Positions 22,310 through 33,600 of a stretch of DNA of 64,000 nt are shown here, piece after piece. The notes beneath the pieces are model-generated. The model was not told the DNA's origin. It was given only the letters and a program-made list of their open reading frames with translations, and made no database searches. Source of the stretch: Leptasterias polaris. Lineage: Eukaryota > Echinodermata > Asteroidea > Forcipulatida > Asteriidae. The number at the start of each line of letters is the position of its first letter. The first letter of the stretch is position 1. Where the stretch lies: assembly GCA_037783415.1 (NCBI GenBank), contig JAZGTN010000085.1, positions 3,343,501 to 3,407,500 of the forward strand, written 5' to 3'. Both the position numbers and the translations under genes were made by a program.

Positions 22310-22559
22310 AGGAGGCAGAGCCCCAAAAAGCACTGAAGCCAACAACATCACTTTGGACTGGTCCACCAACCAACCAAGTGTTCACGTTCCGTTGCAATTA
22401 ATAAATTATGACAAGTTGTTTGTTTGTCTCAAGTTACAAGTGGACGAACAACCATATTCACGGTAAAATAAAGGCCCATACTACAAATAATTCAAAAAGG
22501 AATTCCTCTTCCGAAATACTTACCAGACTGTATTATCTGTCAGCTTTGTAAACAATAGT

Positions 22560-22790
22560 AAAACTACTCAAGTGGGTAGCTTTCTCCGTGCCCAACCTTC
22601 TTTCGAAGTGCTAATGGCGGCGGCGATCAACGAAACAGCGACCTCTACAGTACAGACCTGACAGAAGTAATTTATTTTTAGCGATCTGAACTATAGAGGG
22701 CGGTCATCATTTTTTGTTTTCGGTTCTTTCGGTTCCGGTTGGTTGGTGAAGTTGGCGCACGTGGCAAATTTGTAAACATTGACACGATAC
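22560..22790. promoter_or_regulatory. Possible promoter or first-exon region between the divergent genes
   Basis: A locally GC-richer patch contains ATGGCGGCGGCGATC (22614), repeated CGGTTC-type words and GGCGCACGTGGC, between the MYO18A 5' end and the CASTOR start. Both genes need upstream non-coding exons. The assignment is speculative, as no TATA box or splice donor was tied to either gene. Confidence 0.2.
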
Positions 22791-23097
22791 TCTACAATCA
22801 GTCACTTAAATCAGCTTATCTTACTATCAAGTATCAGAAGTCGGAAGATAAATTGTATGTAGATAATACTCGAATAACAAACCCTTATCAGTCAACATCA
22901 ATATAAACACATAATTATTTGATCATGATGATCATGGTCACGTTGATTGATTTTTTAATATCTGTATCCAAAGGACGTTGGTAAAACGCGGTAACGATTG
23001 CGGAACGACGGAACGACGGTACGACGGAACGACGGAACGACGGAACGAATAATATACGATGTAACAAATCATATTGCACATACGTAGTTTTTTATTA

Positions 23098-23253
23098 CCA
23101 GGGGCCTTTCTCAAACCTCGGCTTGGGCTACGGCTCCGGCTCCAGGCTCCGTCTGATGTTCGAACCACCGCGTACAATACGCTGTAGCAACAATTTATAA
23201 CGGAGCCCAAGCCGGAGACGGAGCCCAAGCCGAGGTTTGAGAAAGGCCCCTGG
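23098..23253. mobile_element. 155-bp MITE with CCAGGGGCCTTTCTC ends
   Basis: CCAGGGGCCTTTCTCAAACC and GGTTTGAGAAAGGCCCCTGG are exact inverted termini. The interior carries inverted GGCTTGGGCT and AGCCCAAGCC words. It abuts the next inverted-repeat element directly. Confidence 0.8.
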
Positions 23254-23994
23254 AGCAAGTTCGAGTGCGCACCATGGTTAACTAAAGGTTGACTATTTTG
23301 ACTCGAACCCACGCTGGTCGACCATTGGTTGACTACTGTGGTCGACCATGCATTTGGAACTGTAGTGAAATTCCATTAACAGCTAGCTGTTGCCTTCCCC
23401 TTTTGTGTAACTGTACTTGGAATGTCAACTGTGAATAATCACAATGGACTCTCTACTTTAGCTATCCTAGGAAGAGCCCAAAAACCCCAAGTGTTATATA
23501 AAGGCATTTAGTTAACTTCTTTTGTGTATGCATAGAGCATACCCTAATCCTTTAATTGTTGTACATAGGCATATAAAAACCCATGGAGGCAAAGACTCTC
23601 TCACTCTTCTCCAGCTTTCAAGAGAGACAAGTTAGCTCCTCATGTTAGCTAGTTATATCTTATTTAGGGTTAGTATTTAGATGGTCGTCCAAAGGCTGGT
23701 TGGGAACTGAATTGGCAGTAAATCTCTCCTAGACAGCAACCTTCTGGCTTGAGGACACCATAGTCTTTTAGGTATTTTCTCTAGGCATAATTACTATAGA
23801 TAAGTTTGTAAATAATTAAACCACATTATTTGACTGGAGTGAAACGGACCAGCGTAACATCGTCAACAGGAGGCCAGTTAGTCACCCAAGACGCAGAAGT
23901 AGGGTAAGAATAATTAAAGTAACCATTCACCCTATAGAACCAATAGTCAGTGGTCAACCACGGGTCGACTAAAGGTGCGCACTTGAACTTGCTC
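23253..23994. mobile_element. Element with GAGCAAGTTCGAGTGCGCACC-type ends and LTR-like interior
   Basis: The left end GAGCAAGTTCGAGTGCGCAC is matched, with small differences, by inverted GGTGCGCACTTGAACTTGCTC at the right. Just inside are GGTTGACTA and GGTCGACCA words. The interior (about 23370-23830) contains a TATA-like CATATAAAAACCC and looks like a solo LTR or promoter-bearing segment, but has no confirmed TG...CA borders. Confidence 0.55.
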
Positions 23995-24478
23995 TGATCC
24001 TGGGCGGGCATCGATGCTACGGTCGTCTCGTGCGCGAGTTCCCGGGTTGCCCCCTTTCACACTACACAATCATGCGCGGCAAAACAGCGCCCTCTCTTGG
24101 TATTTTGCTATCTTTGGCTCATCAAGTTTCCTCCTCAGATCTGTCTCCAGCTCCGAGCTCCCTCTCCGACATCTGCTCTGGGCAAGTCAGTTTGGGATCA
24201 GAGTTTTCCTGCATCAGAAGATGAGTTTAACATTACAGCATCTGCTATCAAGGGTACCGATCAGAGAATAGAAAATTTAAGTGTGACAATTCTAGACGAG
24301 TAAAGAAACGGTTAGATAATTTGTCAAAGACAGTATTACTAATATTAGGCATTGACAGAACATTTAATTTGGGATCCTGTTTTGTCACATATTTGTGTTC
24401 CAACATCTGAATCTTGTTAGGACAGAGACACAAATTTCACCAATTATCACATTATGCTCGGGCCAGATTACTATAGGG

Positions 24479-24832
24479 TGTCATGGCCGAGTGGTTAAGA
24501 GCATCGGATTCAAGTTCTGGTGGCTTAGTCATCGGGGTGTGGGTTCGAGTCCCGGTCATGAGACACTTTGCTATTTTTATAATTGCTTCTCTTCACCCAG
24601 GGATATAAATGGGTACCTGCAAGGGTAGAGGTTGATATTGTGTTTGAAAAAGCCTTTGGAGCGCCACGGCAGCCCAGGGCTGTATACATGTACTCCTCAG
24701 GGAGCTGAGAAAGATTAAAAGAATGTTATTGGCCCAATGACCAGGGCACTATAAATGTAAAGCGCATTGATACGTTATTGTAAAATGCGCTATATAAGAA
24801 CTAGTTATTATTATTATTACTATTATTATTAC
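24479..24832 (+). mobile_element. tRNA-derived SINE, copy 2
   Basis: The head begins TGTCATGGCCGAGTGG (A box) with GGTTCGAGTCCC (B box), then CACCCAGGGATATAAATGGG, AGCCCAGGGCTGTATAC and AATGCGCTATATAAG, ending in ATT repeats. It is nearly full length and similar to the copy at 36231-36541. Confidence 0.88.
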
Positions 24833-25522
24833 ACTGGGACTGTAGCTATACATTCATTGATTTGTTCCCATAACATGCAGAGTGTTCTAGACAACATAAG
24901 TGAAACTCATTTAGGATTTAGTAATTTAGTTTTAGGCTCTGATGAAGAGCAAGCTTTAACGGCCCAGCACAGCAATGCTTCCATGATGCAACTTTTGTTT
25001 TGTGTACGAGACACTTGCAAGAGAATTGTGGCAGGTATTTAGTGTAAAAAGTTGGTGTGGATGATAAGCGTAAATCAAAGATACTGAACGACATCTTTTG
25101 ATCCAATGGACCACTGAGCGTTAATGATATATTGTAGATTTTGAAGTCGAACTGGTACACCTTGGTGAAATTTATGAAGTAGAACTTTACCATTATTTTC
25201 GTCCTATTTTAGACACTGGTTGGTGCCACTGTTAATACCGCACTATGTTGTTACTCCCCGTTTAAGAATTCTGTACCCATGAACTGGAAAAACAATTCTT
25301 GTGAGGCAATGAATCATGAAGCCCAATACTAACTTGAAACCCTCAAACCTACCCAATCTGATTTTAATAATTTGCTTGATATTGTTAAACTGCAGTACCT
25401 TGAAATGCAAGGGGAGGGACTACACACTATGGCATGGAAAAACAAACTGTTATTTACTCGGCCAATGGCAAGAAAGTATAAAATACCAGCTGTGTAAAAT
25501 GTAACAATTGCAACTTTATAAC

Positions 25523-25604
25523 AAGCTTTCCTCCATGTAGGCCTAACAAGAGTTGTACATTCCAAGCTTTCCTCCATGTAGGCCTAACAAGAGTTGTACA
25601 TTCC
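25523..25604. repeat. 41-bp exact tandem duplication
   Basis: AAGCTTTCCTCCATGTAGG through GTTGTACATTCC occurs twice in a row (25523 and 25564) without a difference, suggesting a recent slip or unequal exchange. Confidence 0.9.
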
Positions 25605-25621
25605 TGGCTCTGCTTGAAAAG

Positions 25622-25832
25622 CAAAGAATCAGCGCTTACGGCGTATTTCACAGGTTAGCATGGTTAGCAGGGCTATTTTGCTTACAAGTGCATACTACAT
25701 GTATGTTACTATGCATTCTTAGCAAGTACACAGCTACATGCAGTGCAACAAATTTGGCACTCTTGTAAGTGAACACATGGTGAAGAATGGTGATCGAAGG
25801 GCGTGCAGAGCCATTGAAATTGAGCCCAGATC
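25622..25832 (-). repeat. Diverged GGGCTCAATTTCATGG-family repeat
   Basis: Contains TCAGCGCTTACGGCGTATTTC near the left and GAGCCATTGAAATTGAGCCC at the right, matching in reverse the element at 60265-60522. Confidence 0.5.
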
Positions 25833-25982
25833 TTTTCATGGCTCTTGTCTTCTAATTCAACATTTACTTAGTCTTAATAAGTCTGACATTACTGTACAGT
25901 GTGTTACACGTATGTTCAGGTGCAATTGATGACAAGTTTACCAACTGAATCAGCTCTGTGGTTTTTCAAGTAAACGTTCTGA

Positions 25983-26430
25983 TATGTGACCCGCTCTGTG
26001 AAAATGAGTCAGATGTTGACAATTTAAAGAATTGAGTTATATACATGGCTGGAAAGAACACACCAGCAGCAGTTATTTGGTATATGTCTAAGCTCTGGGG
26101 TGTATCGCGTTGCTGAGTTACTCCCGTTTGAAATTAGCCAAGGTATCATTTTTGTTGAAAATGAATTACAAGTAAATTGATGTTTAAAACTACAATTTTC
26201 GCGCTACATATTAGCAAAAGGACACAAATTAGACTAAAGTATGATGTTTTCATAGCTTTATTGACTAAAAATGAGTGTTCTGAAAGTTTACCATGCAAAA
26301 ATAGATCTTAAAAAAGTAATAAAAAAAATTAAAAAAATAAACAAAAATTGATATTTTCCCCATTGAAACGTCCATTACATAATAATGCATTAGGCGACAT
26401 CTGACTCATTTTCACAGAGCGGGTCACATA
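25983..26430. mobile_element. TA-flanked element with TGTGACCCGCTCTGTG ends
   Basis: TGTGACCCGCTCTGTGAAAA continuing to GAGTCAGATGT is inverted at the right end (ACATCTGACTC...GGGTCACA), bordered by TA at 25983-25984 and 26429-26430. The interior is AT-rich. Non-autonomous. Confidence 0.8.
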
Positions 26431-26473
26431 TGCACAAAGTGTCAGATGTACACAGACCCAATGCAATGGCCGC

Positions 26474-26575
26474 CATCGCTGAGGTCAAACAATGGAAATG
26501 GGTCTTCCTTTGACCTCTGTGAGGGCGCTGTTTGGGCTTAGTGATGTCACATGCAAACTATAGGGTCTAAAAGTA
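26474..26575. repeat. Fragment related to the CCATCTT element at 27628
   Basis: GGCCGCCATCGCTGAGG, CTTCCTTTGACCTCTG and GTGATGTCACATGCA resemble words in the element at 27628-27802. Ends are not clear. Confidence 0.35.
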
Positions 26576-27117
26576 TACCAAAGTGGTTGACATACACTGA
26601 TTGACTGAAATGTTAACATTGCACTGTTCTAAAGAGGTTTGCGGAAAAACTGGGAGAAGCTGTAGATAAGGATGGGCAGGAATTAGAGGGGGGTAGGCTT
26701 GTGCCAGGTAATCGGGTATCCTGGTACCCGAATACAGGCGTCAATATCCGGTTTCATTATATCGGTTCGATTACACAAAACTTGAGGTGAACCTTTCATA
26801 TTTGCCGTAGTCATTTAGAAGACTTTAAAATTTCAAAAACATTCCAGAATCCAGATGTATAATAACAGTAAAAATGTTTAAAGTTCTATCACATTTAAAA
26901 AATTTGGACGGCAAATTGAAGCAAAAAGAATGAGTTTGTCATGTTTGTAGGTATATGTAATTTCTACTCGCAATTTCGCTAAAATTGGTGGCAGACAAAC
27001 ACAATATAAACCTACGGACAAGCTGAGATTTCTCCTTTTGCAAATATTTCTTGGAGTAGGCCTACATCTTTTGAAATGATTGAAGCAAGAGTTAAACAGC
27101 AAGGGAGGGGTGGATGT

Positions 27118-27386
27118 AGTCTTGGTTCCAAGACGCTCCAGTGATGTAGTCACGAAAACCTAACCGCTATCTAAACCGCTATCACCCCAATAACTACTCG
27201 CCACTAGAGGGCGCTATCATTCCCGTAACCGCTATCACACCACGAACCGCATAGCGGTTACAGGAATGATAGCTCCCTCTAGTGGCGAGTGGTTCGTGGG
27301 GTGGTGAGAGCAGTTTGGAGAGCGGTTAGGTTTTCATGACTACATGGTTCGTGACTACACAACTGGAGCGCCTTGGAACCAAGACT
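27118..27386. mobile_element. Palindromic TA-flanked element
   Basis: AGTCTTGGTTCCAAGACGCT and AGCGCCTTGGAACCAAGACT are inverted ends, and the inner sequence is also largely self-complementary (CCACTAGAGGGCGCTATCAT with ATGATAGCTCCCTCTAGTGG). Related sequence is embedded in the element at 30874-32364 (31540-31695). It lies about 100 bp before the CASTOR first coding exon. Confidence 0.8.
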
Positions 27387-27490
27387 AGGGTGGATGGGAT
27401 AAAGTAAAGAAAGAATGGTGTCATTTTTATTTGACATTACTCATGGGATTTTTCTACTCCTTTGTTTTGTTCTTTAGGGAACTTTTAGAC

Positions 27491-27606
27491 ATGGAGCTTC
27501 ATATTTCTTCTCATCGCCTTCGGATCGCTTCCATCCAGAAGAAAGACATCGGCTTATTCACTCATTCACTAGTTAAACTGTCACTGCTGCATCATCAACA
27601 AGTTAG
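27491..27606 (+). CDS. CASTOR1: CASTOR exon 1 (residues 1-38 plus 2 bases)
   Basis: It encodes MELHISSHRLRIAS through LHHQQV. The ATG aligns with the family start. A good acceptor (TTGTTCTTTAG at 27467-27477) just upstream implies a preceding 5' UTR exon, with 27478-27490 as UTR. The donor is AG|GTATGG, phase 2. Confidence 0.9.
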
Positions 27607-30600
27607 GTATGGCATTCAGATTTGAGAATAGACCTTATGCATTGACGTCACCAAGCCGCCATCTTAGAGGTAAACTGATGATGAAACAATGGAAACGCGC
27701 TGATTTGTACGCGCGGCACACAAGACTGGCCAATGAGCATCTTCCTTTTGACCTCTAGGTGAGGGCGCCCTACTCAAATGACGTCATATGCATAAGGTCT
27801 ATATAGAGTATGGGTAGACATTAAAGGCCTTTTTGGAAACCTGTTGTCCCTCATAAAAAAATAAATAAATGGTGTTTTGATTTTGAAGGGACCTTCCTTC
27901 AGGGTTTTCCCTTCATGTTTTTAGTGAATGGCCAGCTGGACCAGTTAGCTTGTCATTTCACTAGTCCATCACCTTTTCCACTGGTCTATATATTTTTTTT
28001 AAAATTGGGACGCTTTTCAACACTGCATGAACTAGCCAGTCAGACTAAAATATAAAAAAATTCCCAGAGCGGAACTTTAACTTGCGACCTCAGAATGTAT
28101 GCGTCAGTGCATTTTGTTAATAATATAGGCCTATTCCCTTACCAAAATTTTCAATTCATTCCAATGGGAGACTTTTGGAAATCTCTGCCACAAGAGGGCA
28201 GCAGACCTACCAGGTAAAGTTGTTTGGCTGTTACACTAGTACTACACAGTGTTAGGCTTTCGGATGGCGGGAGAAAAGGAAATAAACAACTAGGTCGTCT
28301 GTGATCCCACTGTCTGGTAGTGTTGTCAGTGTATGTTCCGTCTCTAAAAATCATGCATGTCACATGCAGATTGGCCTCCTAGATTGGCCCTTGTCGTTTG
28401 TGACTGTACGGATTGCAATGCTACAGTGCTACTGTGCTACTCGCCACACTCAGCACACCACTTTTTGTTCCAGAACAGTTTGGTACTGCACACGACGTGT
28501 TTGGTATTGTGTTATCAAATCAAAAATACAGTAGGGTTGAATCTAAAATAACTTAAAACAAAAAACAACACGCAAAACGCGAAGTATTTGTTGACGAGTG
28601 CTGTCGGTGGACCGTCACTCTCATGCTTTTCCTATTCCTAAAATTTTGACTTTACCATGGTGACGAGCGCCCTCTCTTGGTGATTAGCTGAAAGTCTAAA
28701 GTCTCCCATTGGATATCCAGTTGGAAAGAATTGGATTGAGTTGGCATCGAGTTGGTGTGAGTTGGTCTATATTGGAAAACTGAACTTCCAATTAGAATAA
28801 AATCTCAGACCAACTCAGTCAAATTGGAAATTGTCGACTGTTGGCTTGATTTGATTGAATTGGAATTAGCTGTAATTTGTTTCTACCAATTGGAAATTTC
28901 CCCTCCTAGTATATTTCCAACTGGAAATGTTATTTCCCAACAGGGTCTAGTTGGGAAAAAATTCAGAATCCAACTGAGTCCAATCGGGTCCAATTGGTTT
29001 TGTGCCAAAACACAACAATGGAAAAATTCCAATAAGTTCCAATTGGAAAATTGAATTGGACATTTTGATAAGGCTTTGTCCAAGGTGCCATTCAGAAGCC
29101 CTTCAACTTGTAACTTGCTGTATAGCCAGGGATCACACATGAATTTATGACACAATCTGTGAAGCGGCAGTAGAGGGATCACCAAAAGGGGATGCGACTT
29201 TTATTTCAAACATCAAGTAATAATGTGGTTTTTACGTCAAATTTTATTTCAACCAAATTGTTTTAATTTTGTGCAGTTGCAAGTTTTTCAGTTTCACAGA
29301 GACCTGCGATGATTTCTCATTAATCACAGATCAAGACGGTCTTAAAGGTAATTTGAAAGGGAATTTTTCCCCCATTTTCTTGTTGAGTACTTGCAGGGGA
29401 TCAGTGTGTTGGGTTGACAGGACATTGGGTCAGGAGATTGGGTGGGGGGGAGCTTGAACACCCCCTACTGCTTGCCCCATTTCTTCTTCTGACAACTTAT
29501 GCATAATTTTATATTCCAACGTTCATATGAACACCTTTTGTTAAAGACTAACCCGAGTTCATACAGTTGTTGATCAGTTGGAAAAGGTCATTACATTATT
29601 AAAGATACTCAAACCACAGGGCGTAGACTCCATTTTTGTAAGAGCAAGACAGTGTTCCTACGTACATACAGTAGTAGCTGTGAGGGAAATGGTTTCCACT
29701 GGAACTTTTCAAGGGGCACCAAGGCAATGACCAGGGGCATGGAGGCAATTGCCTCTGTTGCTTCCACCATGTATCGGGCATGTAAACTTGTGTTTTAGTC
29801 TTTTCAAATGTTAATTACTATAGACCATGTTACCTTTGTTTACAGAAATAGTAACCTTGCACATTGTAATGCATTTCCTGACAGGCAAGATACTACAAAG
29901 GCCATATGGGAAAATTTACATTTGGTGTCATAATTTTCACATAAATTTAAGAGTTAGAAAAGCAACAGCTGTACAGCTTTTTAGATGTCCCTCCTTTCTT
30001 CATATCAAAAGTTGAGAAAAATCAGACTGTGCAATCTCCATAAAACATAAAATTTGTTGTATTCTTCCATTGAGCTGTGTACAAACTGCCTGCAGGATGT
30101 CCAGCCTCTGTGGCTCTTTTGTAAACATGTGATGTCACAGGTCACATGGTCTATTCATCTAATTACAAAATAATGAGTTACCCTCTTTTTTTCCTATAGA
30201 ACTACCCTCCAGGGCAGAGCTGATGGTACAGCCCACAGTGTGGCTAGCCTTGGATGCCATCCCAAGCTTTGTGGATGCTGACGGCAACAATGGCCTCACG
30301 ATGACCACCAAGTCCGTCATCACAAGTCTGGCCGACATGAACATCTCTGTCTACAACTTGTCAACGTACCAGACGGATTTCATACTCGTAGGTTATTATA
30401 AAACCATGTCTGTTTGCCATCAGTCGATCAGGCAAACTTAGAATCAGATACATCATGAAATGTTTGAAGGGAGAGGATTGTGTTATTGGGAATCAGAGGA
30501 AAGTAGTGAAAACCCTCTTATACATCATACACATGTACATGTATGTTGTCACTGTTTTCTAAGCAAAAGGTCAAAGGTACACGTCCATCCATCACTGGTA

Positions 30601-33600
30601 GTTCGATAGTCTGGTATCTGTCATCATTTGCGAGTCTCAAAGTGGTGTTGTTCGGACTAACAGGAATTGAAGTTTCACAGTTTGTTAGTTCAACCCCCGA
30701 GAGATTTCAGATATTTTTTAATGATGTAAATTTGTACGTCCCATGCAGTTATTCAACCCTGTGACTTTGTACGAAGCAATCATTGCATTACCACGAACTG
30801 TTAATGTTTATGAAAAGCAGATGGTTTCTTCCAATTACTTGAGTTTCTTCCAGTTTTGATTTGTTGACGTACATACCGTAATCTTCGGAATATAGGCCGC
30901 CCGCGGTATAAGCCGCTATGCCAAGAATTTGTCAAAACAAGATTTATGCGTCAGTGTATAAGCCGCCCGGCGTATAAGCCGCAGTAAGGACCGCACGCAC
31001 AGGGGGGCCGTGCGTGTTGGCGGTCCTTTGTGGTGATGTACAGTGACTAGCGGACGGCACAACAGTCACTGTACATCGCCACAAAGTGCGTCTTGCGTTG
31101 CATTAAAGTAAAAATGTACTGAAGTTAACATGTATCGATCGTTATTGAAATAATTTATGAGAATGGTCTGCAGTTAAGTGGGTCTATTTTCTTTTCGTAA
31201 ATTTTGAATGGTGATATATTTTGGGGTAAATATTGCCGAGATCTCGATATTCGCGTGAAGTTTTTTCGAACGCGGAAAAACGGTTTTACGCCGCAGGGAG
31301 GAAGTGAGCAATTATAAACAAACAAGACTTGACTGTTTGATAAACTGCTGAGGTAAAATCACTGAATTTAATATTCATATTCCATGACAACAGAACGTCT
31401 TTACATTTTTATGTGCCCTTTTTCACTAGTTCCGACTCAATTAATTAATGGTTTTTACCTCCACGATTGAAGGAACGTTGCGCGCGATCTCTGAAGCTAG
31501 TGCATCGCTTTTTATTCTTATACACGTTCACGTGACGTTTCATAGTCTTGGTTCGTGACTACACAAATGGAGCGTCTTGGTCGTGGTGTGGTAGCGGTTA
31601 CGGGAATGATAGCGCCCTCGTGGGGTGTTAGCGGTTTAGAGAGCGGTTAGGTTTTCGAGACTACACAACTGGAGCGTGTTGGAACCGAGACTAGACGTTT
31701 CCAGAACACATGGTGATTTCTCACTAAGGGAATTTCCCTTGCACCCTCGCTCCCACGGATACATGCCGTTTCTTCATCCCCTGATAATAAAGTATAGCAA
31801 AGAGCAAGCACATCCGCGGGGTCAAGGTGATGAATACTATGGGATGGCAGTGGGATGTAAGCGGCCTGTGGGAAGTACGTTCGTGCTCTGAAAATTATGA
31901 AGACAGACAACCATGGCTAGAACAACTTAACTACTGAATGGCTAACGCTAGTTAGAACGTAGATTTGTAACCATTTATGGAAAACGCAACGTTAATAAAC
32001 AACACTGCATGGCGATACTACACTGGTCACCTGCTTCATTAAGTACGGTACACGCAAGCGATCACCAGCGAAAGTCGAAGCAAGCATGGTGGGCGCAAGT
32101 TTGACGACTCCTCAGCTCAAAAGATAAGCTGGGATTTTCAACAACATTTTGTAAAAACTATCACTATATCACACAGGCCATGTTTTGGTGGGATTTTTTT
32201 CGTTTTAGAAAATTGTTTCGTTGCAGAAATATTTTACAAACGATCTTTTTAAAAACAAGTTTTATTGCTCGGTGTATAAGCCGCCCGGGATATAAGCCGC
32301 CGAAATGTTTAAAAGGGCCAAAATCAATGTATAAGCCGCGGCCTATATTCCGAAGATTACGGTAGTCTTTAAATGTACATTATTATTTTTTATTTTTTTA
32401 TTTTTTGCTTTCTTCTTTAAAGGCCCTGTACACGATTGGTAAGATCGAAAAACACAAATGTTCACAGATTCACACATAACTTACATGATTTAAAGTAAGT
32501 AATGGTAGAAAGGGTTCCTTAAAATATTTCTGCCTGAAATGCTATCGTTTCTGAGAAATGAGTAAAACAATAGTTTTTATCGCGCGCGATAATAAACTCC
32601 ATGTTTGAAAAACAGAAAATACATAAGGTCTCTTTTCACTATTTTCTCGTGATCTCGATGACCAATTGAGCTCAAATTTTCACAGGTTTGTTATTTCATG
32701 TATGTGGTTGATTACACAAAACATGAACACTGTCTGTGATTATTTTGTCAGCTCTGCCAATCCTGTATAATACCTTTAAAGGGTGTGTACAACATTGGTA
32801 AGATTGAAAATATAAATGTTCACATTGCACATAACTTACATGGTATAAATTGATGTTTTATATACTTTTTTATTTATATATTCGATATCCAACAGCGGAT
32901 ATCTGCCATTTACAGGTATCATTAAAAAAAAAAAAAATAATTATGTATATTATAGAAGTTAAAATTACAATTGCAAAATGTACATGTCACAAATTAATAA
33001 ATAGAAAAACTAGTAAACTGAAACCCACATATGAAAAAACAGACCATAAAGATGGTCATGGCGGAAAACTTCCCCTAAAATAGTTTTGCTTGAAAAGCTA
33101 TAGTTGTTAGGAAATGAGTAAAAATCTGATGTTTGTCCAGCCAACCTCCCTTTAGCCTGTTTCAATTTCCTCATGATGTCCGTAACTCCTGTTTTCTTTC
33201 GTATTTCTGCACATGTAAACCTGGCTCTGATCTCATCGGGAATTACAAATCAATAAAAGTGTGCTCCGAAACTCGCCCCCTGCTGATTATAAGAATCAAT
33301 CTATCATTCCATCACCATGTGAGCTCAGCAATCCAGCTGTGCTCCAGAATGCAAAAGTTTGTAGGCTAGCGTTTGATTTCCCAAGAGATGTTGCCGTATT
33401 TCTCTTCTAGGAAACTCTGATAAACTAGTCTTTACACCAACACACCATTGCCTGAAGGCAGAGTATAACCTTTGGTTTTTGGAACTGTTTCGATCATTTT
33501 AATCCTATATAAATGTATAGATAAATACAATAAAACTAACCTGTGAAAATTTCATTTCAGAAGGTGGTCGTGTTTTTGAGATATCGCAAAAAATCTGGAG

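Noticed and set aside
23370..23830. Confident LTR retrotransposon or solo LTR
   Set aside because: A TATA-like word and promoter-like layout are present, but no TG...CA ends, target duplication or paired LTR could be shown.
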